17,898 nucleotides of DNA from Armatimonadetes bacterium UBA5419 (lineage in GTDB: Bacteria; Armatimonadota; UBA10988): NCBI GenBank assembly GCA_002409445.1, contig DHNJ01000191.1:1-17898 (forward strand). Direction: 5' to 3'. Both the position numbers and the translations under genes were made by a program. Of this stretch, positions 7,538-14,588 are shown piece after piece (position 1 is the first letter of the stretch; each line of letters starts with the position of its first letter). The notes below the pieces were generated by a model. That model was not told the DNA's origin and made no database searches. It saw only the letters and a program-made list of their open reading frames with translations.

Positions 7538-8215
7538 TCAACGGTCGGCCGACCACCACTTGTAGTAGTAGTCCGCGCCGTTGGCCGTGCCCGGTGCGTC
7601 GACCCGTTCCCAGGCCTTCGTGCTGTGCAGCCACTTGCCGTGGCCGTCGAGGAAGACCATGTTCGCGCCGCCCAGGTGGACCTGAAGCGACGGCTGCCAG
7701 TCGTTCCAGGGCGAGAAGCTGCTCTGGCGGCCGTCGATCCACCAGACGGTGTTGGCCGGATTGGTCACCGCGCCGTCGGACATCGTCGAGCCGAAGCCGC
7801 GCCAGTAGGTCGGCGGCGTGCCCGAGACCGAGGGGCCGACGTCGAGCAGGTAGTAGTCGGCGAACACACCCGCGCGGCCATTGGCCAGGCGGTTGCTCGG
7901 GCAAACGAGGATCTGCTGCGACTTCATGTACGGCTCGATCGCCTCGATCGTGAAGTACCAGGTGCTGCCGGGCATCAGCCGGCTGGTGCCGTAGTACCAG
8001 TAGTCGAAGCCCTGGTTGTCGTAGTCATTGGAATACATCCGGCTGGCCAGGCCGAGCTGCTTCAGGTTGCTGAGGCAGCTGGTCTGTCGCGCCTTCTCGC
8101 GGGCCTTGGCGAAGACGGGGAAAAGGATTGCCGCCAGGATCGCGATGATGGCGATGACCACCAGCAGTTCGATCAGCGTGAAGCCGCGACGGTGTGTCGA
8201 ACGGGTTGAGTCCAT
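7538..8215 (-). CDS. Type IV pilin-like protein with prepilin N-terminus and H-X9-DG motif
   Basis: The 225-residue product has a short basic leader ending RRG (residue 11), then Phe12 as the first residue after prepilin peptidase cleavage and Glu16 at position +5. The hydrophobic helix LLVVIAIIAILAAILFPVF follows. The continuation KAREKARQTSCLSNLKQLGLA is typical of the large pilin-like families of Armatimonadota and Planctomycetes. The C-terminal part carries His180, nine residues, then Asp190-Gly191, the H-X9-DG motif of those families. Cys47 and Cys105 might pair. The middle is rich in Trp, Tyr and Gly. Function is unknown; such proteins are presumed to be exported pseudopilin or pilus subunits. 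The ATG at 8215 has AGGAG about 9 bases upstream. The gene stands alone, divergent from the ABC transporter. Confidence 0.9.
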   Translation of the reverse strand: MDSTRSTHRRGFTLIELLVVIAIIAILAAILFPVFAKAREKARQTSCLSNLKQLGLASRMYSNDYDNQGFDYWYYGTSRLMPGSTWYFTIEAIEPYMKSQQILVCPSNRLANGRAGVFADYYLLDVGPSVSGTPPTYWRGFGSTMSDGAVTNPANTVWWIDGRQSSFSPWNDWQPSLQVHLGGANMVFLDGHGKWLHSTKAWERVDAPGTANGADYYYKWWSADR

Positions 8216-8236
8216 GGCGGACGTCTCCTACCGTCC

Positions 8237-8245
8237 AATCTAACA
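8237..8245 (-). promoter_or_regulatory. Candidate extended -10 element for the prepilin gene
   Basis: On the minus strand TGTTAGATT (8245-8237) lies about 22 bases before the ATG. It matches the extended -10 elements seen at 7498-7490 and 16973-16981. No convincing -35 lies 16 to 18 bases upstream, so this rests on the -10 alone. Confidence 0.35.
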
Positions 8246-8331
8246 CGTTTTCGCGCATGGCGCTGCAGTAGGCGCGGTCTACCATCCCGGCGCCACCGAA
8301 CCGATTCCGTGGCGCGGCAGATCCTGCTACC

Positions 8332-9669
8332 ATGCCGGCCATGCGTCGTTTGCGCTGGCTCTGGGTGCTCGTGGTCTGTGCATGGGTGGTGCTGGCCGCG
8401 GGCTGCGCGCCGCGGGAGCGCGCGCGGGCGGACGGGCGGGTCGAGATCGTCTACTGGGAGAAGTGGACCGGGTTCGAAGGCGACGCCATGCGCGCGGTGG
8501 TCGACGCCTTCAACCGGCGGCAGGACCGCATCTGGGTCGAGTTCTTGACCGTCAGCCAGGTTGACCAGAAGTTCTTGCTTTCCACCGCCGGCGGTAATCC
8601 ACCCGACCTGGCCGGCCTCTGGTCGGCGAACACCAGCGTCTATGCCGACCTGGGCGCGATCCAGCCGCTGGACCAGTACTGCGCCGAGGCCGGCATCACC
8701 CCCGAGCAGTTCATTCCTTCGATGATCGGCGAGATGATCCACCGGGGCCACATCTGGGCCCTGCCCACCGCGCCGGCCAGCCTCGCGCTGCACTACAACA
8801 AGGCCCTGTTCCGCCAGGCCGGCCTCGACCCCGAGCGGCCGCCGCGGACGATCGAGGAACTGGATGCGATGGCCGAGCGGCTGACCCGCCGCGATGAACG
8901 GGGGCAGATCGACGTGGCCGGTTTCCTGCCGAGCGACCCGGGCTGGTGGAACTTCGCCTGGGGCCAGTGGTTCGGCGCGACGCTGTGGGACGGCGACAGT
9001 CAGCTGACGATCACCAGCCCCGAGAACGTGCGCGCCTTCGAGTGGGTCCAGTCCTATGCCCGGAAGTACGGGGCGAAGGACCTGCAGTCGTTCCAGAGCG
9101 GCTTCGGCAACTTCAGCTCACCGCAGAACTCGTTTCTCGCGGGCAAGGTCGCGATGCAGCTGCAGGGCGTTTGGCTGCACAACTTCGTCGACAAGTACCA
9201 GCCTGGGCTGGAGTACGGCGTGGCACCGTTCCCGTACCCCGCCGACCGCCCCGACCTGGCCGGCCACACGTTCGTCGACGTGGACAACATCGTCATCCCC
9301 ACCGGCGCCCGCCACCCGCGCGAGGCCTTCGAGTTCATCCGCTTCCTGGCCACGCCCGAGGGCGCGGAGCTGCTGGCCAACGGCCAGGGCAAGTTCAGCC
9401 CGCTGCGCGCGGTCACCCCCGGCTTCTACCAACAGCACAAGCACCCGTACCTCCAGCTGTTTGTCGACCTCTCGTACGGGCCGTCCACCTTCGGCCAGCC
9501 CAAGCTGCAGATCTGGCGCGAGCTGTCGGCGGAGATGGGCAACGCGTTTACCAAGATCTGGCTCGACGAACAACCGGCGCGCGCCGCGCTGGAGGAGGTG
9601 CAGGCGCGGATGCAGCCGAAGCTCGAACGCGAACTGCGGGCCAAGCGGCGGAAGGGGCAGTTGCCATGA
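8332..9669 (+). CDS. ABC transporter sugar-binding lipoprotein
   Basis: This is a family 1 extracellular solute-binding protein of 445 residues (442 if started at the second ATG, 8341). It has a lipoprotein signal peptide with lipobox LAAGC (Cys25). The mature start VEIVYWEKWTGFEGDAMRAVVDAFN is classic for carbohydrate-binding proteins of the MalE/UgpB type. Later segments such as LHYNKALFRQAGLDPERPPRTIEELDAMAERL, GKVAMQLQGVWLHNFV and EAFEFIRFLATPEGAELLANGQGKFSPLRA are all typical of the fold. Aromatic residues are plentiful, as expected for sugar stacking. The specific sugar cannot be read from sequence. Neither start has a clear ribosome binding site. Its stop overlaps the first permease start as ATGA. 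Confidence 0.92.
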   Translation: MPAMRRLRWLWVLVVCAWVVLAAGCAPRERARADGRVEIVYWEKWTGFEGDAMRAVVDAFNRRQDRIWVEFLTVSQVDQKFLLSTAGGNPPDLAGLWSANTSVYADLGAIQPLDQYCAEAGITPEQFIPSMIGEMIHRGHIWALPTAPASLALHYNKALFRQAGLDPERPPRTIEELDAMAERLTRRDERGQIDVAGFLPSDPGWWNFAWGQWFGATLWDGDSQLTITSPENVRAFEWVQSYARKYGAKDLQSFQSGFGNFSSPQNSFLAGKVAMQLQGVWLHNFVDKYQPGLEYGVAPFPYPADRPDLAGHTFVDVDNIVIPTGARHPREAFEFIRFLATPEGAELLANGQGKFSPLRAVTPGFYQQHKHPYLQLFVDLSYGPSTFGQPKLQIWRELSAEMGNAFTKIWLDEQPARAALEEVQARMQPKLERELRAKRRKGQLP

Positions 9670-10550
9670 GCCGGCAGGAGAAGCAGCGGCTGGTCCTCGG
9701 CCTGGCCTTCGTCTCGCCCTGGCTGGTAGGCCTGGCGGTCTTCCAGATCTACCCGATCATCGCCTCGCTCTACTTCAGCCTCTGTGACTACTCGGTGCTC
9801 GAGACGCCGACCTTCATCGGCCTGGCCAACTATGCCGACCTGCTGGGCGACGAGGTCTTCTGGCAGGCGCTGTACAACACGCTGTTCTACGCGGCCTTCG
9901 CCCTGCCGCTGGGGCTGGTGGTCTCGTTCGCCACGGCGCTGCTGCTGAACACCGGCGTGCGGTTCATGGCGGTCTACCGGACGATCTACTTCCTGCCGTC
10001 ACTGGTGCCCGCGGTGGCCTCGGCGCTGATCTGGCTCTGGCTGCTGAACGGCAAGTACGGCGTGATCAACGAGGGCCTGTTGCACCTCGGCATCGAGGGC
10101 CCGGGCTGGCTGTCCGAGCCGGCCTGGACCAAGCCGTCGCTGATCCTGATGAGCCTGTGGGGCGTGGGCCACGCGGTGGTCATCTACCTCGCGGGGCTGC
10201 AGGATGTGCCCAAGCAGCTGTACGAGGCGGCCGAGCTGGACGGCGCGGGCTGGTGGGGCAAGCTCTGGCATGTGACCATACCGCTCATGTCGCCGGTCAT
10301 CCTGTTCAACCTGATCATGGGTCTGATCGGCAGCCTGCAGATGTTCGCCCTGCCGTACATCATGATGCCCGGCGGCCAGCCGGCGCGCTCGGCATACTTC
10401 TACGCGGTCTACCTCTACGACAACGCGCTGCCGTACCTGAAGATGGGTTACGCCTCGGCGATGGCCTGGATCCTGTTCTTGCTGACCCTCGGGCTGACCC
10501 TGCTGGCCCTGCGCCTGGCGCGCGGCCGCGTCTACTACGAGGGAGGCTAG
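9666..10550 (+). CDS. ABC sugar transporter permease, MalF/UgpA type
   Basis: This 294-residue inner-membrane permease has about six transmembrane spans. It begins with the hallmark LAFVSPWLVGLAVFQIYPIIASLYFSL and contains the cytoplasmic EAA loop EAAELDGAGWWGKLWHVTIPLM near residues 187-208, which docks onto the ATPase subunit. The segment FMAVYRTIYFLPSLVPAVASALIW is typical of carbohydrate-uptake transporter permeases. The ATG at 9666 overlaps the binding protein stop (ATGA) and has GAAGGGG 8 bases upstream. The frame continues open upstream for 720 bases inside the binding-protein gene, but that part has no recognisable protein. Confidence 0.95.
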   Translation: MSRQEKQRLVLGLAFVSPWLVGLAVFQIYPIIASLYFSLCDYSVLETPTFIGLANYADLLGDEVFWQALYNTLFYAAFALPLGLVVSFATALLLNTGVRFMAVYRTIYFLPSLVPAVASALIWLWLLNGKYGVINEGLLHLGIEGPGWLSEPAWTKPSLILMSLWGVGHAVVIYLAGLQDVPKQLYEAAELDGAGWWGKLWHVTIPLMSPVILFNLIMGLIGSLQMFALPYIMMPGGQPARSAYFYAVYLYDNALPYLKMGYASAMAWILFLLTLGLTLLALRLARGRVYYEGG

Positions 10551-10551
10551 C

Positions 10552-11406
10552 ATGCGCTTCACCCATCCCCTCGCGCGGCTCGTGGTCCATCTCATCCTGA
10601 TTGCCGGGGCGCTGCTGTGCCTGCTGCCGTTGGCCTGGATGATCGTCACCTCGCTCAAGCCGATCGAGGAGACGATGACCTCGCCGCCGACCTGGGTGCC
10701 GTCGGCCTGGCAGTGGCGCAACTACTACGACGCGGTCATCTACCGCGCGGACGTACTCGGCTACATCCCGTTCCTGCGCTACTTCCGCAACACGCTGTAT
10801 CTGATCGTCATGACGCTGCCGGGCGTGCTGATCTCCTGCTCGCTGGCGGCCTATGGCCTGGCGCGGCTGCGCTGGCGCGGGCGCGAGGTGGTCTTCGGGC
10901 TGACCCTGGCCACGCTGATGATCCCGTTCCCTGTGACGATGGTCCCACTGTACGTGCTGTTCCGCGAGCTGGAGTGGATCGGCACCTTCCGGCCGCTGTG
11001 GGTGGGCGCGTGGTTTGGCGGGGCGTTCAACATCTTCCTGCTGCGCCAGTTCTTCCTGACCATCCCCGAGGAGCTGTCGGACGCGGCGCGGGTCGACGGG
11101 GCGAACGAGTGGCAGGTCTTCGCCCGGATCATCCTGCCGCTGGCCAAGCCGGCACTGGCGGTGGTCGCGCTGTTCCACGTGATGGCCGTCTGGAACGACT
11201 TCATGGGCCCGCTGATCTACCTGCAGGACCAGAGCCAGTTCACCCTCGCCCTGGGCCTCCAGGCCTACCAAAGCCAGCACGGTGGCTCCGAGTGGAACAT
11301 GCTGATGGCTGCCTCGACGATCATGGTGGCGCCGGTGATCGTGCTGTTCTTCTTCACCCAGCGCACGTTCATCCAAGGCATCGCGGCGACCGGGCTGAAG
11401 GGCTAG
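10552..11406 (+). CDS. ABC sugar transporter permease, MalG/UgpE type
   Basis: This second permease of the importer (284 residues, about six spans) forms a heterodimer channel with the preceding gene product. Family marks are LLCLLPLAWMIVTSLKP near the start, the segment YFRNTLYLIVMTLPGVLISCSLAAYGLARL, and the EAA loop DAARVDGANEWQVFARIILPLAKPAL near residues 177-202. The protein ends with FFTQRTFIQGIAATGLKG, the usual C-terminus of this family. The start lies one base after the first permease stop, with GGGAGG in the end of that gene. No ATP-binding subunit follows. Such importers often share an MsmK-type ATPase encoded elsewhere. The stop overlaps that of the convergent glycosyltransferase. 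Confidence 0.95.
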   Translation: MRFTHPLARLVVHLILIAGALLCLLPLAWMIVTSLKPIEETMTSPPTWVPSAWQWRNYYDAVIYRADVLGYIPFLRYFRNTLYLIVMTLPGVLISCSLAAYGLARLRWRGREVVFGLTLATLMIPFPVTMVPLYVLFRELEWIGTFRPLWVGAWFGGAFNIFLLRQFFLTIPEELSDAARVDGANEWQVFARIILPLAKPALAVVALFHVMAVWNDFMGPLIYLQDQSQFTLALGLQAYQSQHGGSEWNMLMAASTIMVAPVIVLFFFTQRTFIQGIAATGLKG

Positions 11407-12611
11407 CCGGGCAGCAGCGGCCCGAAGACGTCGGCCAGATAGGCCGGTCCGGCCACGTCCATGTCGACCTGGTTGCGGGCGAGGTCGGCGGCGCAGGTGC
11501 CCATTTCCGCGCGCTCGCTGGCGCTGGTCTGGGCGAACTCGCGCAGCACCTCGACGATCGCCGGCACCGTCGGCTCGAAGAGCCAGCCGGTGCGGCCTGG
11601 CTGCGCGAGTTCGCTGTTGCCACCGACGTCGGAGAGCAGCAGTGGCAGCCCGGCGGCGGCCGCTTCGCTCGCGGCGCGCGGGCGGCCCTCGCCGCGGCTG
11701 GCGAGGACGAAGCCGTCGGCGGCGGCCAGGTAGCCGTCGATCTCGGCGTGGGGCACGAAGCCGGCGAAGTGGACGACCTGGTCCAGCCCGAGCTCGGTGG
11801 CGCGCTGCTGGAACCGCTCGACCTGCCCACTGCCGAGCCAGACCAGGCGCAGCTGCGGGACGTCGGCGCGGAGCGCGGCGAGCGCATCGAGGAGCAAGTC
11901 GACCCCCTTGACTTCGTCAACCAGACCGAGCGAGACCAGCATCACCTGCTCGTCGGCCAGGTTCAGCTGCTGCCGCAGCTCCGTGCGCTTGCGGCGTGCG
12001 AGGTCGGGGTCGGGCCGTGGCAGGTCGAGCAGGGTGGGCCAGACGGCGATGCGCGACGCGGGCACACCCTCGCGGACGAGTCGATCCGCGAGGGCCTGCG
12101 AGGTCGAGCGGATGCGCTGCGCGCGCCGGCAGTAGTGGCGGGTCAGCGCGGTCATCAGGTAGCGCTTGAGCGGCGACCAGGTGGTCATCAGGCGCGTCTG
12201 TTGGAAGTAGTCGTTACGCCCCTCGAGCACCCAGCCCGCACCCCACCGCCGGTGCGCCCAGGGCCCGAGGCGGGCGACGGCCAAGGTATCGCGGATGAGC
12301 AGGAAGTGGGGCGGGTGCACCCCAGCGTCTGCGGCGATGATCTGCTGCGCTTGGCGGTTGAAGGAGATCTGCCGGCCCGGCATCGTCGGCCAGAGGGGCC
12401 GGGCGTGCAAGACCAGCCGCGCCTCGTCCACGCCGTACGCCGCGCCGGTGTTGGAGGCGCAGATGACCGTCGTGTGGGCGAAGTGACGGGCCAGGAACCG
12501 GTAGTACTCCATGTCCTGGTTGTGGACGATGTCCTTGTTCGACGTGGCCCAATCGAGCACGACCAGATGGCGCTGGGCCAACTGGTCGTGCACGGCAATG
12601 GGTTCGGACAT
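11403..12611 (-). CDS. GT-B glycosyltransferase (family 4-like)
   Basis: The 402-residue product has the two-domain GT-B layout of retaining glycosyltransferases that move a sugar from a nucleotide donor. The C-terminal donor domain starts near residue 222 with MLVSLGLVDEVKGVDLLLDAL (Lys235 a likely phosphate contact). It has FAGFVPHAEIDGYLAAADGFVLAS, then Glu308 and Glu316 in the E-x7-E arrangement, and GLPLLLSDVGGNSEL. The N-terminal domain is less typical, beginning VVLDWATSNKDIVHNQDMEYYRFLARHF. The acceptor is unknown; cell-surface polysaccharide is a reasonable guess. The ATG at 12611 has GGAGG 6 bases upstream. A TTG at 12635 is in frame but less likely. It follows the mutarotase gene after 57 bases and may be cotranscribed with it. 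Confidence 0.88.
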   Translation of the reverse strand: MSEPIAVHDQLAQRHLVVLDWATSNKDIVHNQDMEYYRFLARHFAHTTVICASNTGAAYGVDEARLVLHARPLWPTMPGRQISFNRQAQQIIAADAGVHPPHFLLIRDTLAVARLGPWAHRRWGAGWVLEGRNDYFQQTRLMTTWSPLKRYLMTALTRHYCRRAQRIRSTSQALADRLVREGVPASRIAVWPTLLDLPRPDPDLARRKRTELRQQLNLADEQVMLVSLGLVDEVKGVDLLLDALAALRADVPQLRLVWLGSGQVERFQQRATELGLDQVVHFAGFVPHAEIDGYLAAADGFVLASRGEGRPRAASEAAAAGLPLLLSDVGGNSELAQPGRTGWLFEPTVPAIVEVLREFAQTSASERAEMGTCAADLARNQVDMDVAGPAYLADVFGPLLPG

Positions 12612-12660
12612 GGGCAACCTCCGCGACCTCGGCAATTAGGGTGCCCCCAGGTCCGCGGAA

Positions 12661-12674
12661 GGCTAGAACTAGCC
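12661..12674. repeat. 14-base palindrome at the end of the mutarotase gene
   Basis: GGCTAG AA CTAGCC is an inverted repeat with 6-base arms and a 2-base centre. It contains the TAG stop of the RbsD/FucU gene and lies about 50 bases ahead of the glycosyltransferase start. The centre is too short for a hairpin loop, so it would have to act as a DNA-level site, or it may be chance. Confidence 0.3.
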
Positions 12675-13109
12675 GGGCGGCGCCACGACGCCGATGGTCA
12701 GCAGCAGGTTAGCATAGATCGCCTGATCGCCGGTGGCGATCGTCAAGGCGACGTCCGGGGCGCTGGCCACATCGTAGAACTCGAAGCGCTCGATGCGCGT
12801 CAGCGGGTTCTCGAAGCCGGCGCCGGCGAGCAACTGGACGAACTCGGCCCAGATTGGTGGGTCGGCGGGCAGGGCGTTGCCGTAGTCCATGACCGCCGCG
12901 TCCTCGACGGGGATCGCCGTCAGCAGCGCGTGGAGCACCTGGGTGCAGCTGACCACACCGGGTGACAGATTGAGCTGGACAATCGAGGCCTTCGGGCCCG
13001 AGTGGATGCTGAACGGGTAGTTGCCGTCGGCGATGAGGATCTTGGCGCCGTGGCCCGCACGGCCCAGCGCGGCGAGGATGTCAGGCTGGATCAGTTCACC
13101 CTTGAGCAT
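12669..13109 (-). CDS. RbsD/FucU-family sugar mutarotase
   Basis: The 146-residue product matches the RbsD/FucU family, small decameric enzymes that interconvert pyranose or anomeric forms of sugars such as ribose or fucose. The N-terminus MLKGELIQPDILAALGRAGHG places His20 at the position of the catalytic His of RbsD. IADGNYP (26-32) corresponds to the IADxxFP motif. Near the C-terminus ATGDQAIYANLLLTIGVV matches the conserved ATGexxxYaNxxLxxGV segment with its active-site Tyr. Substrate specificity cannot be decided. The ATG at 13109 has AAGGAG 9 bases upstream, inside the end of the acetyltransferase gene, which it overlaps by 14 bases. The placement next to a sugar-isomerase-like gene supports a carbohydrate role. 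Confidence 0.9.
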   Translation of the reverse strand: MLKGELIQPDILAALGRAGHGAKILIADGNYPFSIHSGPKASIVQLNLSPGVVSCTQVLHALLTAIPVEDAAVMDYGNALPADPPIWAEFVQLLAGAGFENPLTRIERFEFYDVASAPDVALTIATGDQAIYANLLLTIGVVAPPG

Positions 13110-13719
13110 GGTCGAACGCTCCTTCGTGCGGCTCGATTCGCCCCGCGCCGCCGGCCTCCTCCCCAGCCCCTAGGTTGATCCAGTAGCGGCTGATGATCTG
13201 GCCGCTGAGGCGGCTGCGGGGCTCGTCCTCGAGCTGGCCGCCGGCGCCGCGGATGACCGCCGCGGAGGCCAGGTTGGCGCGATCGCAGGTGACCAGGACG
13301 CGGCGCAGGCCGCCGGCGGCGGCGGCCTGCAGCGTCAGCGCGAGGATGCGGTGGCCGTAGCCCCGGCCGCGGGCGCTGGGCCGCAGCATGTAGCCGATGT
13401 GCCCGCCATGGTGCAGCAGCGTGGCGTTCAGCCGCCAGCGAATGTGCGCCTCACCGAGCAACTCGCCGCCGGCGTCGACTAGCCAGTAGACGCTGCTAGG
13501 CACCAGGTCGGCGCGGGTCGGCTGGGCCATGGCCAGGAGGGCGCCCAGCAGCGCGCGCCAGTCGCCATAGCGCACGCCGAGGTAGCCGAACCAGCCCTCA
13601 TAGCCGGTCTCGCCGGCAGCCTGCATCTCGCGGCCCATGGCCTGGAACTCGGTCCAGCGGTCCAAGGTGGCGGCGATCAGCTGGCTGCCGGCGAGCGCGT
13701 CGGGGTCCGCGGGGGACAT
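13096..13719 (-). CDS. GNAT-family N-acetyltransferase
   Basis: The 207-residue product has a GNAT fold. Strands SSVYWLVDAGGELLGEAHIRW lead to HIGYMLRPSARGRGYGHRILALTL, where RGRGYG (117-122) fits the Q/RxxGxG/A acetyl-CoA pyrophosphate loop. VLVTCDRANLASAAVIRGAGGQL is the typical motif B region. It resembles acetyltransferases that act on small molecules or amino sugars, but the acceptor is unknown. The ATG at 13719 shares one base with the stop of the TIM-barrel gene (TGATG) and has no good ribosome binding site of its own, so it is probably translated by coupling. Its end overlaps the mutarotase gene by 14 bases. Confidence 0.88.
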   Translation of the reverse strand: MSPADPDALAGSQLIAATLDRWTEFQAMGREMQAAGETGYEGWFGYLGVRYGDWRALLGALLAMAQPTRADLVPSSVYWLVDAGGELLGEAHIRWRLNATLLHHGGHIGYMLRPSARGRGYGHRILALTLQAAAAGGLRRVLVTCDRANLASAAVIRGAGGQLEDEPRSRLSGQIISRYWINLGAGEEAGGAGRIEPHEGAFDHAQG

Positions 13720-14480
13720 CAGTCGAGCCGGCAGGTCTCGAACGCGGCGCGCAGCGCGGCGACCTTGTCCTCGCCCTTGGGGCTAAACTCATGGCCCACG
13801 AAGCCCGTGTAGCCGGTCTCGGCGATGGCGGCCATGATCGGCTTGTACTGCAGCTCCTGGGCGTCGTCCAGGTCGTTGCGGCCGGGGTTGCCCGCGGTGT
13901 GATAGTGCAGGAAGTACTTGCCGTAGTCGCGGATGTTGCGGATGACGTCGCCTTCCTGGATCTGCATGTGGTAGATGTCGTAGAGCAGGCCGAAGCGCGG
14001 CGAGCCGACCAGATCGGCCAGGGTCACGCCCCAGATCGTGCGGTCACACATGTAGTCCTTGTGGTCGACCTTGCTATTGAGCAACTCCATGGCCAGGTTG
14101 ACGCCGAGCTCCTCGGCCAGGCCGATGACGCGCTTGATGCCCGCAGCGCAATTGCGCATGCCGACCAGGTCGTCCATGCCCGCGCGGTTGCCCGAGAAGA
14201 TGATCAGCGTGGCCACCTCGTGCTCGGCGGCATAGCGGATCTTCTCGCTCAACTCCGCCTCGATCCGGTCGTGGTTCTGAGGCTTGTTCAAGCCGTCGGT
14301 CAGTGACTGGTGGCCGCCCATCGTCGCGATCGCCAGGCCGGCCGACTTGGCCAGGGGGATCATGTCCTCGCTGGCCAGATCCAGGCCCTCGAAACCGATC
14401 TCGGCCATCGCGGGGAACAGCTGGTCATGCGGCACGCCGCGCAACGGCCAGACGGTGAACGCTTGTCGAATGTGAGCCAT
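13719..14480 (-). CDS. Hydroxypyruvate isomerase-like TIM-barrel sugar isomerase/epimerase
   Basis: The 253-residue product belongs to the AP endonuclease 2/xylose isomerase-like TIM-barrel family (PF01261). The metal ligands expected in hydroxypyruvate isomerases are present: Glu132 (AMELLNSKVDH), Asp168 in LLYDIYHMQIQEGD, His194 in FLHYHTAGNPGRNDL, and Glu231 in FVGHEFSP. The YDIYHMQ signature and the AGNPGRN loop point to the Hyi branch, so an aldose-ketose isomerase or epimerase acting on a small sugar or keto acid is likely. The ATG at 14480 has AAGGAG 7 bases upstream. The frame stays open far upstream across the RNase III gene but only as a shadow. It is the first gene of a minus-strand group with the acetyltransferase and mutarotase. 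Confidence 0.9.
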   Translation of the reverse strand: MAHIRQAFTVWPLRGVPHDQLFPAMAEIGFEGLDLASEDMIPLAKSAGLAIATMGGHQSLTDGLNKPQNHDRIEAELSEKIRYAAEHEVATLIIFSGNRAGMDDLVGMRNCAAGIKRVIGLAEELGVNLAMELLNSKVDHKDYMCDRTIWGVTLADLVGSPRFGLLYDIYHMQIQEGDVIRNIRDYGKYFLHYHTAGNPGRNDLDDAQELQYKPIMAAIAETGYTGFVGHEFSPKGEDKVAALRAAFETCRLD

Positions 14481-14588
14481 AGAGGCACTCCTTGTTCGGT
14501 GTCCAATTCGCACCACCGACCCGCTTCGCCGGCTGAGCGCGGGATCCTGCCCTTGACGCCAAGCGCCGCCGCGGCCAAGGTTAGGGCC

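Noticed and set aside
8946..9665. A long upstream extension of the first permease frame
   Set aside because: The frame is open inside the binding-protein gene, but the recognisable permease begins at the ATG at 9666 with its own ribosome binding site. The extension shows no signal, membrane segment or motif.
10617..12965. A 782-codon plus-strand open frame
   Set aside because: It runs in the wrong frame through the second permease and then antisense through the glycosyltransferase and mutarotase genes. Its composition is low-complexity Arg/Gly/Ala/His/Asp as expected for shadow frames in GC-rich DNA, and no known domain is visible.
14553..14580. TTGACG ahead of rnc as a -35 box
   Set aside because: The hexamer is good, but nothing resembling a -10 lies 16 to 19 bases downstream, and the spacing would put the start inside the coding region.
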